Source of the DNA: Phoronis australis
Taxonomy: Eukaryota; Phoronida; Phoronidae
NCBI GenBank assembly: GCA_002633005.1
Contig: NMRA01000003.1
Location: forward strand, 2,040,727 to 2,104,726
Direction: 5' to 3'
Length of the DNA stretch: 64,000 nucleotides
Of the stretch, positions 21,170 to 34,780 are shown one piece after another. The notes beneath the pieces were generated by a model. It was not told the DNA's origin, did no database searches, and worked only from the letters and a program-made list of their open reading frames with translations. Position 1 is the first letter of the stretch. Each line of letters opens with the position of its first letter. The position numbers were made by a program, and so were the translations under genes.

Positions 21170-21231
21170 GTCTGAGATGAATGTTTAGGGGTTAAATAAT
21201 GTCAGAGATGAATGTTGAGGGGTTAAATATC
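21170..21231 (+). repeat. Tandem repeat, 2 x 31 bp
   Basis: GTCTGAGATGAATGTTTAGG and GTCAGAGATGAATGTTGAGG begin two adjacent 31-bp copies ending GGTTAAATA. Confidence 0.9.
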
Positions 21232-21247
21232 AATTATATGACAGACA

Positions 21248-21475
21248 ATTTTACAATATGGCTACTGCAGATTATTTTACAATATGGCTACTACAAACTA
21301 TCGGTATTTTACAATATGTCTACTTTAGACTATTTTAGAATATCTACTATAGACTATTTTACAATATGTTTACTACAGACTATTTTACAACATGTCTAGT
21401 ATGGACTATTTTGCAATACGTCTACTACACACTATTTTAGAATATGGCCGCTTCAGGCCGTTTCGCATCATGTTT
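21248..21475 (+). repeat. Minisatellite, about 8 units of 24-27 bp
   Basis: Imperfect units of the form TTTTACAATATGTCTACTAC plus AGACTA. The last unit degrades into GGCCGCTTCAGGCCG. It stays open in one plus-strand frame for 66 codons, but that is a property of the repeat. Confidence 0.9.
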
Positions 21476-24324
21476 ACTACAATGAGAAGAATCACTGATC
21501 AAGTTCGATCACATTGAGGGAATGCAAGTCACGTAAAAACAACAATTTGACATTTTTAAACAATGAACATCAAGTATTTTTGGATAATTACGCATAAAAT
21601 GAAGAAAAAGGGCGAGCCATGGGGCCTTTTAATAAAAGAATTCCCCCTCAGTAGCAATACAAAGCAACAGTGGGAAATGTTTAAGCAAAATTATTGTCAA
21701 AGGTATGTTGTAATTTGCACGTATGGTCGCGCTAACTACCGGCTGTCTACTCATCACAAGGAAAGTTAATGTTGCGTTGCGAAGACATTTTGATTATGAC
21801 GACATCAAGAAGACCAGTAATTCTGTAGACAGGGTAATGATCGAGTGCACTTGTGTTACGACACTCTTACGACAAGCTTCAAAGAGATCAAAGCGCCATC
21901 AGACGGAATGTGGTCATCGGCCGGACAGAAATCAATCTAATTATGGGGTACCGTGACAGACAACTTCAATAAGAACATGTAGAAAGCAGCTCGCCCTTGG
22001 CAAACTGCGAACGCATAGTGAACGCCTAAGTTTAACTTCATAGCAATATTTTGCAGCGTGTTATCAACACAATGGCGAACTGTTGCGGAGAGCCATCATG
22101 ATGATACCTTTCGTTCATTACTCTAAAACCGGACTATATTCCGATAACCAAAAGTTACCAACCCATAAAAAATACGTTTCCAACACCCTCGTTAACCCGA
22201 AAAACTAATTGTTATTTTATCAGCAACTAAAACACTAGTTCCATCGCCAGGAGAATTTTACTTCAAACAGACGGGCGCAACGGCATCTGATAAGACCTTA
22301 AACTGGCCTCCCAGGCGCTTGGTTCAGGAACTGAGTAAGCGCCAATGCGGCCTCTTTGTACATATTTACATTAAGATAGATAACTTGTATTTTTAAAGAC
22401 AATCTATGAACGCTTGTTTGACAAGACGAGGGGGTTCGATTTGTAGAAACCGATAACCAGTCATTGAAACGACTAGAGACAGGTTTATTTGTTGAAATTA
22501 GTTTGGCGAGCTGCGAACGAAAAGTTATGAACCGGGAAATAATACAAACCAGAGAGAAATTGCACGCCTGATTATATCTAGTTATTGTAGACTATTTACT
22601 TAGAAAGCTCATGACATTTGCGAATCCCATTTTTAAAAACATGTTAACATTTGATTTCACATCTTATCTTCTGTAACATATCGATGGAGATTACTCAATA
22701 TTCATCCAATAGCGAAGATGTTCGGGTCATAAATTACGTTTACTTTGCTTGAAACAAGGACGGAAATGTGAACTTTTGTTGTGCTGGAAAACGGCAGAAG
22801 AGTTCACAACAATTGTAATTCTCATCATTTCAAAGACAAAATAAGATTTCACACCTTATGTACCAAACATACAATTTGTCTAAGCTGAGGTATTTTGATA
22901 ATTCTTCCTTTCATTAAGATTATTATGAGGGTGATTGAGTTGAACAATTTCTTCGTGAGGTGCCGCTTCGACCACGCAGGGATTGTTTCGATTGGGCACC
23001 TGCACAGGATTGTCAAGCTCTCAGTTTATCATTCACACGAATTAAATGCACTGAAGTCTTACAGGGGCACAGCATCCAGTAGTAATAAGCAAACGAACAA
23101 ACGTTCAACATCCATAAACTCCTCTGTGCTTGATTTATTTTGATAACTGGACGTTTTTCATTGTAAAAACAATCAGCGAAGTTTTTTCACGTGTTGCAAG
23201 CATCCCGTTATTCAACATAATCACATAGAAAATAACCGCCTGCTATTCTCAGCTTCTTCCTTTGATCCCCAATTTTGGAATCACACGTCCAGAAACAAGG
23301 GACCGTATGAATACAAAAGAAGGTAACGGCAATAGCGTACACGTGAATGCGTTCCTAGGCCTTAATGCAATCCGTTTTTCGCAGAACAAGAAAGCTACCA
23401 CGTGACTCGATGATGGGGCGTTACTAATCACAGAAAACGTCTCGAAATGGAACGTAAAAAATTCTAGAGATTTACGCTCATTCACTGCGCTCGTATTTAC
23501 ACAAATTTAAATGCTGCGAAACGGGAAAATTGCTATACGTAACTAAGTCAAGCATAGAAGAACGCAAAATGTGCAACCCAGGGAATGTTAATGGGTACTT
23601 GTCGAGATACTGAAATTGATTCCAATGGGTAATAAAAACAAGTGAAGTTTTACAAGTAGAACGAGTGCATGGCAGTGAAAATAACCGTAACATGAATGTC
23701 TGAAAATGCATTCTCATATTAGGCTATGACAGTTGTTAGGTTTCTTTGATACTCTGCAGAGAGTTCTGTAATAACGATTTAGCGAAGATGCTGGCGACAC
23801 CATATCGAATGCGGCGTCAAAAAGCACCACAACAACTTCCAGACTGAGCACTCAGATAAATGGCCATGTAGATAGAAAAATGGAAGCTTTTTTCGATTGT
23901 CTGGGAAATGTGTAGACAGTATTAATACAAAATGAAGACGCAACTGTCGGATTTCGACAGGGGTTGTGTTGTACAGATCACCAGCAGCGTTCACAAGTCA
24001 AACAATTCGTCATCCGAGACGAGATAAAAGAGAGCCCATGTGTACGGAGTGGTGAAGGGGTACTCGACTATATTTTGAAGGGGCGCAGCTAGAAAATTAA
24101 GTTAACCACCCATCTACAAGCGTGCACTGGAAAAGGGACCCGTTTGTTCAAGAAACACAAGCCATTTGAAGGGGTTAATTGCCAAAAATGTTACTTGACC
24201 ATATCATAGGAATTCTTGACTGAACAGCTCTCGTTTAAAGGAAGCTCAAAGCAGAATAAAAAGATACGCCATGCTATGTAAACGCGAAGGTCTTTCGTAA
24301 ACGAGGCTTTAAAAACATAGATAT

Positions 24325-24650
24325 TATGAAGAAGAAACTAAATTTTGAGTCAACATCACCTACTGTTATGTAATTGGTCTCGGCCCTTTCCTTACTAAGA
24401 CGAGAAGTGGTTTTTGGTTTTACAAACTCCGTTGTTCCTAAAAATCATGCTCGTCGAATAAAATGTCACGTGACAAGCCAACGCGTCGAGTTTGGTCTCG
24501 AGCAATTATTTGTCGACTCTCTCCAAGACCAAAAATCACACCTATTTTATGGACTAAGGAACACATCGATACCAATTTCGAAACGGTAAGTGGTCTAAAT
24601 CAAAAATTGTTTATGTGACACAAGGCGGGTTTATAATCGCTTCAAACCCC
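24325..24650 (+). repeat. Dispersed repeat family A, copy 3
   Basis: GAAGAAACTAAATTTTGAGT, AAGACGAGAAGTGGTTTTTG, ACGGTAAGTGGTCTAAATC and CAAGGCGGGTTTATAATCGC in the same order and orientation as the other copies. Confidence 0.7.
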
Positions 24651-27600
24651 TTCAGTAGGTTTTTTGTAAGTGGGAAACGGAACATTCTACAGAGTTTTGG
24701 ACACTATCAACGGGAACCCTATCAGTTTTTCCAAGATAACCTTGTGGGAAGTCATCCGTCTGAGCGGCGTGTCCCGTATACCTTGTTAAAGGGGAGTACC
24801 CCCGCGGTCATTTCACTCAGACAAGTAAACTGCCGGATATCAATCTTCAAGGTGTCCAGCGACTGTTTCTCAAAACAAGTTTGTTAATAAATCGCCGTTG
24901 ACAAACATGCGTCACGTCTGACGGCTTCGCTCTGCAGGCAAACGGGATATTCTGACAAGGAAGATAGAAACTTTCCCGGGAAATAGTGATAAGACGTAGT
25001 GGCCCGAGTATAACTAGGTAAGCTTAAACACAGTCTTCCACCTTCTCAGTAACTTCATCAATGGAATTTGACTCCAAACCAATTTAGTGTTTTTCTAGTG
25101 ATGCATCAGTAAAACTGAACTTTTTCGCAAATCGATAGTAAAAACCCGCGAGTACTACTCTCCAATACCGAAGGTAGGGAAACATCCTCCATTTTGACAA
25201 CCGGTCGAGGCCGTACTGGGGGCAAGTGTTCCTCAGAGCTTGCTTAAAATAAAATTAAAAAGAGAACATTTGACAACAACTGGTGTCGGATTTACTATGT
25301 AAGTGGGACCCCTGTCGGGCTGCAAAGCACAAAATTTTGAAAATGGCTCCCACGCCTTTTCTACGAAAAAGATTGACAGTAAATCACCTAACAGGCCAGA
25401 ACCATATCTTAAAAGTCAGAACTCATTTGTTTTGACTGGTGGTAAAACAATTCTACAGACGCGGAGCCAGAGAGAGACGCGTGTCAGAATCTTAAACAGT
25501 GTTCTTTCAACAGCTGAAAGAGCTCGCAAAATATTTAAAACGAGGTGATGAGGACCTTTCCCAGCTGTTTTCTCCAGACGTCTCTCCCGACTGCCACTTT
25601 CACTGGTAGAGTAGTGAAACAAGGCAATGGGTTTTTCAGACACAAACACAAGTTTCATAAATAAATTGAACGATGTGTCGTAAATAACAAGTGTGAAAGA
25701 TGGAAATAGTCTTTCTCTTTGTGTTTCATTGCACATCATTTATGTTATGCGGGCAAATCAACGTAGCTGCAGACACGATCATACACAAAAGCACACATGG
25801 TCTCCTCGGTGACACGTGCGCACGGGCGCCCGCGGCAATCTAGACTCAATATTTACGTCATTCCTTCAAAATATGCTTTGAGAACCCTATAATCTAGGCA
25901 AAAAACGCAAATATTCACATCAGTTGAATACAAGTGAGAAACTAAATATCGGAAATAAAAGAACTTGCAGCAGATCAATTCGCTGTTAATTCTTTAAGAA
26001 TCGCTTTTTCGAGAAGCCAAGTTTTAATTAATTTCCCGCGATTGTAGTTCCGGCTCAAACCGAGAAACTTGTGAGCACATGCGCAATATTGATGTAAGAG
26101 AGAATCTAGCAACTGTTATATGAATATTTTGTAATTTCTAAGTTATAGACAGGCGCCTTTATCAAGCAGACAGTTATTATTTATAGTCACTATACACTTT
26201 TCTCAGTTAGACACAAGTTGGAAAAACGTACATCAAAGCAACGAAGCACCTGCTAACGACAGGGATGCTGTCAAAAACAAATGAAACAGACACAATTTGC
26301 ATATATAACAGAAGAGATTTATATTTGTCATTTGGCTAAGTCAATCTAGGCAGCTGCACGTTATCCAATCAATCGTCCAGTTTTGACAAGAAAAGATAAA
26401 TGTTAGAGATAATCGAATCCACGACAACAGTCCCGGATGGTACTAACACAAGCAGCAATGTATTGAAGTTTTTCAGTCGCCATTTTTTATCCCGTTTTGA
26501 ATGACAATTTGTTTCACCGCCAGTATTTACAATCAACTCCGTTAAACCTTGACACAAGTAAAGGACACTGATGTGAAATGTCTTCAGGTCGATGCTCTTG
26601 AGTCAACCAGCAAATTAACCAAGCCAAAAAGTAAATAGGACACAAAAGAATGGCAAAACAAATGGAAATACGGTTACGCTAGGATGCTTGATGCGTAAAA
26701 AGCGAATTTAACATGAGCGACACCAGTTTCCTCATTATCAACACAATTCCCAAATGGAAGGTCATCGAGTGCGATATAGCAAGCTCTTTGCAACCGTCGC
26801 ACCAAATTAAATTGATAATCTATACACGTTTTCCCCACAAAAATAAACTAAGATAAGATGATTATTATCACAAGTATTTCATGAAATGTCCAGTAGTCTG
26901 GGTAATCTGTGCTTTCTAGTCCACGCGGCAAAATCGGCAAATATGTCTGTAACACTATAAAAGGAATAATTTCTACAAGTTCACAGGACCCACATGTTTG
27001 CAAGACTTTTTCGCATTCTTTTTTACAAAAGATCAAATTGTTGGAAAAGTTCCTACTGAACTGATTCAACCGCGCATTTCAAACTAACAGTTTGTCAATG
27101 AACGAAGGAAGAACTCTAAACACGTCCATAACAACAAAGATTTGTAGTGATTTCCATCAAGTTTTAAATAGAAATAGAACCAAAAAGCTCTGCAATTTAA
27201 AGACATACTATGTAAATCAATAGTCTATAAATTACAAATTTTGATGAGCGAATGGCCACCAGCGCTGCGGGTGCGTTCCTGTCAGGACCAGAGATTAGAA
27301 TTGTATGATTTCGTCATTGCTGAAACAACTCGACAAACAAGTAGCAACCTATGTTACTGAATTAATGAATTGAATTTTTTCGAACGCTGGGCATTATAAT
27401 GTGTACATTTGTTCTATCACTGCCATTTTCTATCACATGTTCCAGTTTGACATCATTTTTAGAGTCAGTTAGACCCATTGATTGTTTAGTACTTAGTTGA
27501 ACTGAACTTCATCACTTTTGTTATATGCGTACATTGTTGTGAGCGTTGAAGCTATATTCTTCAATTTTTGCTTTTTTAATCTATTTGTTAACATTTTCGT

Positions 27601-28110
27601 TGGACTATCGTAACTTTATATTGTGAAACCATCGTTCATGTTTTGATAGTCAATAACAAACAACTACTACTACTACTAAATCTGACAAGCCTACAGATAT
27701 TTCAAAACATTAGTTACATAACTTGTCAATTAAGCTTCAAGACATGTTCTCTCAGCATTCCGTCCCATCAAGCACACAGCAAAGTACAAAGAGGCTGGTG
27801 GTTTCCAGTGCCGTTTAACAGAACGGAATAACAAGTTGAGACCAGATTTAGAACGGAAAATGGGCTCAATTAAAAGTTATTTTTTGACGGAAATGGTTTC
27901 ATTGATATCAGCTTTAATTCATACGTTAGCTTTTTATAACGTGCATACTCTATGGGAAAATAAAGCAAGTAAGTTATAAAGATGATGTTCATAAAAATAT
28001 TATCAATAATCACTTGCAGGGGTCTCGTATTTTGAGAACGAGTTTGACACGCGTTATTCAGTGGTGAAAATTAATTCTCGAATTGCGGGATCCCTGCAAG
28101 CGGCTAAGTA
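24651..28110. other. Intergenic, nothing recognised
   Basis: Only a short (CTA)5-like run near 27650. No convincing exon, element ends or repeat copies. Confidence 0.55.
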
Positions 28111-28271
28111 TTGTTGGGTTACTCCATCCCAACCTTGACCGTCATCCTCGTCAACTATTCTTCAACAAACTGGACAGCAATGAACTAAATGCGAATAAAC
28201 CCGACTTATCACGGAAATTATCAAATCGACTGAGAGAGCTGCAAGCGCGAAACATTGAAATCGGTCAATGA
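28111..28271 (+). pseudogene. Possible arylsulfatase C-terminal remnant
   Basis: The reading FFNKLDSNELNANKPDLSRK, then LSNRLRELQARN, resembles the sulfatase pattern L-F/Y-D/N-L..D-P-x-E-x-N-L-A..P-D-L-V-x-K-L..R-L-x-E-L near the C terminus. The upstream 28 residues do not look like a sulfatase, and no second block or splice site was found. Similarity is by eye only; chance is possible. Confidence 0.25.
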
Positions 28272-29379
28272 TTATTCAAGTAGTGCAGTACGTTACAGAT
28301 CCAGAGTGCTATGCACCACAACAAACGTCTTGACTGTTGATGCTTGTCAGGATGGTGCCAAGATAAGGGCGGACCACACAGGGTTGATGATGGCTGCTGT
28401 CAGGGGATTGAACTATCCGGCATCAAGTTGGCGTGCAGTAACACGTATATTGGGCACTTATTGCTCTAGCCATAACATGTCTCACCGAACATGACTCGAA
28501 TTAAAAAACCAAGACTGACTGGGTTCCCTAAAAATTAAAATGCAACAAACGGGGGAGGCAGTAACAGCATTGGATGATCAGGTCAGTGAGGCGAAGAGTC
28601 TGTACGAGAGAGATCAAGCAGATGATGTCCGCTGCTTCATGGGGTGGTGGAGCGATACGAGAGGTGGTAAGGAAACTTCCCCATACAAATTAGGCTCAAT
28701 AGGTCTATAAAAACGTGATTAGCGACGTCTTATTGTTGTGTAACACAGCAAAATATTTATTTCTTACTGGAAACATAGAACTTCCCCATAAGATGGCGTG
28801 ATGATTTTGGGTTTTGAATAATAGACGTTCGTTTTCCGCATGTCAATATTCACACTTTTGAAAATTTGTCAATGAAAAATGAAACGCCAAAATTTTAACA
28901 AAGAGAAGCAATTCAAGTGCAGAAAAAAACGAAGCCGCATTTACCTTTACCAATCTCTTTGAGTACTATAGAGATTGCATGGGATTGAAAGAAATACACC
29001 TAGGCCTACATACGGCAGTACTTTGCATTGGTTATTTGACACGTTGTCGACACTGCATAAATTATCAGTAAATCTTATAAATGAGTTATGTCTATCAAGC
29101 TTATGTGAACGGTTTAAACGAATCCATCCTCAGTTCTAATCCTACAAATTATACAAAAATACGAGACCTGGAAGTACAAAAAGTACAAACACTTGAGTGT
29201 CAAGAATAACGTTTCCAGATAAATTTCGTTGATCTTTTCAGAAACAACAGACGTCACACCAAACGAGTACAAAACTTTAAAAACGAACCAGGCCATTACA
29301 AAGAAACTGTTACATTTTGAATGCTGAGGCGGCTACATACAAACGCCTTCCATCACCAAAAACAAATTCGGATTTATAT

Positions 29380-29815
29380 CCCTTACCGGTATGAAAATGG
29401 TCTCAAATTTCTCCTCAGGCAAATTGAAGAGTTCAGAGTTTTAAAAGAACTAAGTTAAAGTTAGTTATTGCAAGAGACCACGGACAAGTTGGCATGTCAC
29501 ACTGTGTCATTTTATGTGGCGAGCATAGCGTTCAAGAATAACGCACTGTCAGTTACTTTGCAAACCCAGAAATCCCTGAGTAAGAAATAAAATTGGCCAA
29601 TTTTTATTGTAAGCAGTGGCGGATTTAGAGAAGGGCCAGATTCCATTGGGCAGTTCGGGGGTGCGAATGTCTGATGGGCACAATCCTGGCTAATACTCTG
29701 CCCCGCCACCCCAACTCAAAATTCTGGATCCGCCCCTGGTAAGTGGTCTAAATAAAAGTTCGCTTCTTCTACGAAACGCGGATTCAAAGCCAATATAAAG
29801 TTGCATTTCGCCGAT
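29380..29815 (+). repeat. Dispersed repeat family A, copy 4, split by an insertion
   Basis: TTACCGGTATGAAAATGGTC at the left and GTAAGTGGTCTAAATAAAAG at the right are family A blocks. They are separated by a 125-bp insertion at 29614-29738. Family B sequence follows directly on the right, suggesting A and B are parts of one longer element. Confidence 0.65.
29614..29738. mobile_element. Short CAGTGGCGGATYTAG-ended element nested in repeat A
   Basis: Starts CAGTGGCGGATTTAG and ends CTGGATCCGCCCCTG. GTAAG is present on both sides (29609-29613 and 29739-29743), a clear 5-bp target duplication. It has the same ends and duplication length as the 990-bp element at 8979 and looks like an internally deleted relative. 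Confidence 0.8.
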
Positions 29816-29819
29816 TTGC

Positions 29820-30060
29820 AGGTCTACGCTCATAAAATCGGTCTATAGTATACTAGTTTATAGAGCGGACCAACCGGAAAGTCGCAAATGGCGCATGTTC
29901 AAATTACCTGTGACTTGAGTTACTGACGGAAACAAAACAACATTACGGTGAGGATAAGTAATATTATGACGCCGATTTCATGATATGGTAGTAAAAGGGC
30001 TAATTTGATTTTCCCTTTTTTAGCCCGCAACACAGTGCGATATGCAGCTTTGGCAGCTCC
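29820..30060 (+). repeat. Dispersed repeat family B, copy 4 (contiguous with family A)
   Basis: CTCATAAAATCGGTCTATAG, GGACCAACCGGAAAGTCGCA and AATTTGATTTTCCC match copy 2 in order. It directly abuts repeat A at 29815. Confidence 0.55.
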
Positions 30061-33000
30061 ATCAATTCTTCTATAATACTTTATTCAATCGATTAGAAAC
30101 GCGTTTAAAGATGCACTCCTTTACAGTACACAAAAGACAGATCGAGACACGCTAGGGTTTTGTTAGACAAAAATTCTAAATTCACTGATTTATTATAGGT
30201 GAAGCAATAAAGAAGATTTATGCCTCATTACTAACCATAAAGCCACAAACACATAAAATGCTCTCCTTTGAACTTACAACTTTTGATGTGTCTTTATGGG
30301 TATGCTCGAGGAAACGGGCTCTGGCAAGTATCACAGATAAAAGAAGTTCAAGTCAATTGCGAACATTTATTTCCAGACGGTATCGTTTGATAAATGTGAC
30401 AAAGAGAGTTCTGCATATAGCACTTTTTACATTGCTCCAACGTAACCGAGATTGTTGAACGAGTTTAACATCACAAATGTCACTGAACTGAGGACAAATA
30501 GAGAAGTTTTTAACCGACACTGGCGCACGAAAAATACTGTCGCATTCGTAAGTAAAATGTAACTCCGATGGACCACCAATAGGTTAAATCGAATACTCAC
30601 AGGCCTGCCTATAAAAAATAAATGTATAACATGCCCATGCCACACACAAAACAGTCACTGTCCCACTTAGAAATTATTCTGATGCATAACATGTGTACAT
30701 TTCATCAGTTGCACGTGCATAAACTGCAGTTGGCAAACACAGTTTCTTTTGAAGTTTGGAAACAGTTTCAAATGGCACATGGAGGTAAAAGGGCCAATTG
30801 TGTTGGCGTGAAAAAACAGCAAAAAACCACATGTTGTGTATGTGGACTATAAACAGGTGGTCATACGAACGAGGATTGAAGCAACAATCATTGACAGCCA
30901 TCAGTAAAATTGACTGACAGTGTAGCGTTACGACGGCAGAAGTGGTCACATGCTATGCGCTGTATACCTTCACTTTCAACTATAACTGGGGGGGGGGGGG
31001 GNNNNNNNNNNNNNNNNNNNNNNNNNNNNNNNNNNNNNNNNNNNNNNNNNNNNNNNNNNNNNNNNNNNNNNNNNNNNNGGGGGGGGGGGGGGGGGGTATA
31101 TTCTTAAAGCCCCGCTACCTCACCGGATGATTCTGAAGACTATACAGCCTCGTTCCAGCCTTCAGCACGCAGTTGGCTTCGTGCAAGCCTTACCGTATTC
31201 ACTTCCTTATTTGGAAAGTCACGTGAGTTGATAAGCGTAATAGGTGTCACTCAGTGCTGGACATTACTCACTGAACTAACTCTAGCGCAAGTACTCAGCG
31301 CATATCAACATGGAATTAAAAGTAAAAGAGAATTATTGTGATGAGAGGACCAATCCACGCCCTTCTTGAGAGGACCAGTTACTCTACGTCATTTCTATTG
31401 ACCAATCATGAGCTAGAAGAAATCTGTACTACTCTAATGATTACGTAGAAATGAAAGTATTCAGAACGTAGGAAGAACCCGCACCGCTGAGTTCCGGGGA
31501 ACGTCCATTTCCGGAAGTGAATTTGCGTTCCGGGCAAAGAAACTGAAGCCCCCAGGGACCTTTTTCTGAAATTATGGTAGGGTTATTACGGCAACTCACA
31601 TGTTGCCGACTACAACGCTCTCATTTAGCAGTGGACTTTATAAGTGCTACTAAAGGAACAAAGTGACTGCACGTAAGATTAGAAAATTCAAGTCGCATAA
31701 AGTGACACTCGCATGTATTCATGGGGTTCCCAGAACTTACGAATTCCAATAGTGTACCACCATCTGAAGAGTAGGTGGCAACCACTGGACTAATTACTAA
31801 TTATTAACGTGTGAACGCGAATTGATCTGATGACATAGAGAAGTCCAGCGACGTCTCCGTTAACAAGTCATCGACAAACTTGAAACAGCGACACGTTGTC
31901 ACATTTTCCAAAACTTCGTTTCGTGTCAAAAACGATCCGGAAAGGTTCCCATGAGGCGTTGCATCCGGAAGAGCTCCCACGGGGAAATCTGTGATACGTA
32001 ACATCCTCTTTCTGGGTACAATGGCCATTTTTAAGGTATATAACTACTTATTGTCAAAGAGTTCTTAAACCATTACCTTCTGCGTCGTTATACTCTGTAG
32101 CCTGTTTAATTGTCACAGTGACGAACAGCTGTCAGGCTAATCACGTGACTTTCCAGATAAGGTAGTCAACATATCCAACAACTTGACTTAATTTTCCGGT
32201 TTGCACTACAGGATCCAATGTGTTAATTGGGTCCTGTGTATCCACGAAGCCGATTGCGCGCCAGAGTCCGGAAAAATCGTCATTCTTTCATTCACCTTCG
32301 GATCAACAGGTCAGGATGTCACATTTTTAAATAAGGAACATGCACATTGCATCACCGGACGAAACCCGCGAAGTGACAAGTGTTTGACAAATCGTTTTCT
32401 AAAATTTGGAACGAAAAAAAAACAATACTTTTCGTGGCATGGAGATTAACAATTTTTACGAAGAAACATAACATTAACTGTTAAAAATGCAGACATAATT
32501 AATTAGCTGTCTGAGTAACAGTTGAATGATATAAATTTGAGTTGTTACACGGCACAACCACTTTAAAACGTGACAATTACCAGGAAAGCATCATGAGAAC
32601 AGAAATGGAGGTATTCTGTTTCTTCGATTATCAAGGTCCTTGAAAGTTCAACTTTTTTACATTCCAGTTAACACATGCGAAACAGCAAGGAGTGACGACA
32701 GAAACGTATCTGTCCACGGACACAACACGATCCAGAATTTATAAGCGGTTTATGGAAATAATCTAACATTTCAAAGCTACTTGACAGTTATATGTGCCTG
32801 CTGTTTATATCTGATATCCATCTGTCAAACTTCAAACAGAACCGCCAAGGAACTACGAGACAAACTGCAGTTCACCTCTGACATTGATAGAAGAAGACAG
32901 CTGATGGCGGGTGCCACGCACAATCCAACATGGCGACCAAATTAGCGTAAAGCAAAGAGACAAGTGGTCACTGCATGGGAGATCAAAGACCAGCACTCGA

Positions 33001-34769
33001 TGGCAACAACAAAACGACCCAGCCATTATACAGGTTATGACCATAAATAAGGCAGCCGGTGAGGAATCAAACTAGGTGAATACCTTCCAAACAGTGGCCA
33101 CAGATCAAAATAACCATTACGTAAGGTCAGGTCAAAAAGGCAAAACACTAAACATTGCAGCTAAAAGTCATTACGGCATTCTTGGGAAAGTTGCAACCAA
33201 CAGGTTCTTCGAAGTGATCATGGAGTCACAGCATTTTGTGGAGGACAGTCTATTCTGAGTTTCTGGAAACCATGGCCATCAGCGCAACACAAGCACGAAT
33301 GATTGTAGTTAATTCTGTTTGCAATTTTCCGTGACAGTGTACAAGGCAATAATAAATGAGAGAGCGTTCATACATCTACCTAATTGTTTCCAATAAAATC
33401 AGAAAGGTAGCACACAAATGGGTCAATGATAATAAAATATGTAAAACAGCAGAGCTGAAAGGCGAGTCTGGACTTTATTTAGACTGCACGCTGTACATTA
33501 TTTAGTAGTTTTCAAATGAAATCGTGGTTATCGAATGTCTAAGATGTAGGAAACAATTTACTAACATCAAAGAAATCCCTACTTGAAACATGACTAATGT
33601 TTGCGGCTGACAAATTTCACGTCTCACCCTCTCTCTTATCCCGCACCAACAAGGTTTAATTCAAAATTGTCTGGCGATCGTTGGGCAGATATGGGCACAG
33701 TACCACATCACTGAAACGGTGGTCTGCTCGAGAATGGTCATCTTCAGTCATTAAAATGTGTATCTCAGACAACAAGCAATCATTGTCTACGCAGTTTTAA
33801 TTAGCAACGAAACACTCTTTCAAACCTGCATATTTTCACAGTTAAACTAAAAAAACATTTAAAAGTTGGTGAGTCTTTCAACATAACTTCCCGACTGGGT
33901 TTTAGTGCTAACGAGTCTAATCACACCTCTAGCTGTTTACTAACTGCAGAGGTGATCTCAAGACAGCCCACAGATATTTAATAAATAAAACTCTTCAAGT
34001 TTACAAAGCTGTCATTCTTCAGAAACTAAAGGTCAGAGAGTGAGTAATGAGTAGCGCCATATAGTGGGGATTCAGTACACGGCATTCTCATTGATTTTAG
34101 TTAGCAAGTAACACCGATGGGACAGGGTATAATTCTCATCACTTTATAGAGCATCAACTGCATAACCACACACACCTAATAGGGACAAATCCGACATTTG
34201 AACGAAGTTTTATGTCAAACTGGAGATGAAACTTATCAGCATTTTTTGCATTTCAGTTGGATACAAAACATTAGGTGCAGATCCCCGGGCAACGAAACCA
34301 CTGTGATAGTATGATAAAGTGAATAAACTAAAGTTAATTTCGTTCACTGAAAAATTGAGTCTTTTTAAGGAATAATTATTGCACAAATGCTGAGCAACCC
34401 TGAGTCAAGTAACCCATCCTGCTGGCGAGTTAAGGGAATAAAATCTCACCAATTTAGAACACCATATGGCGGTCAAGAGAAATTTATTTTCTCATATTTT
34501 GTAAATGATATGCAGCACCAAAAGGCTGTCTTACCGTGATCAAGTTCTGTATAGTAGCTACTGTCAGAAATCATTTAAAATTGTGTGCATTCGTATCTAT
34601 GTTAGAAGACCCAGAAAAAAGAAAATTGGGGAATTATTTTTGTCTGAACTTGAACAAATTTTACCGTAGTCATTGACAATGGTAGATAACTTCTCGTTAA
34701 CAATTCGCAAAATTTCATCGAAATAAAAACTTCCGGCTTATTTCCAAATCAATGTTATTAGTTTGTTAC
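30061..34769. other. Intergenic, one gap, no gene recognised
   Basis: Contains the poly-G gap at 31002. A 74-codon minus-strand frame from ATG 32028 (MAIVPRKRMLRITDFPVGAL, then PDATPHGNLSGSF) looks mildly protein-like but matches nothing I know and has no clear splice sites. Confidence 0.5.
31002..31078. other. Assembly gap, 77 N, between poly-G runs
   Basis: A run of 14 G precedes and 18 G follow. It is probably a long poly-G or G-quadruplex tract that stopped sequencing. Confidence 1.
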
Positions 34770-34780
34770 CATTCTCAGTT

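Larger units (their letters stand above)
20051..24324. other. Intergenic, no gene seen apart from minisatellites
   Basis: The only structures recognised are the tandem repeats at 21170-21475. The rest is AT-rich without recognisable exons. Confidence 0.55.

Noticed and set aside
21248-21475. CRISPR-like array
   Set aside because: Units are contiguous and diverged without unique spacers, in animal DNA; it is a minisatellite.
31804-32028. 74-codon minus-strand frame starting MAIVPRKRMLRITDF
   Set aside because: Mildly protein-like but unrecognised and without clear splice or poly(A) signals; mentioned only in the region note.
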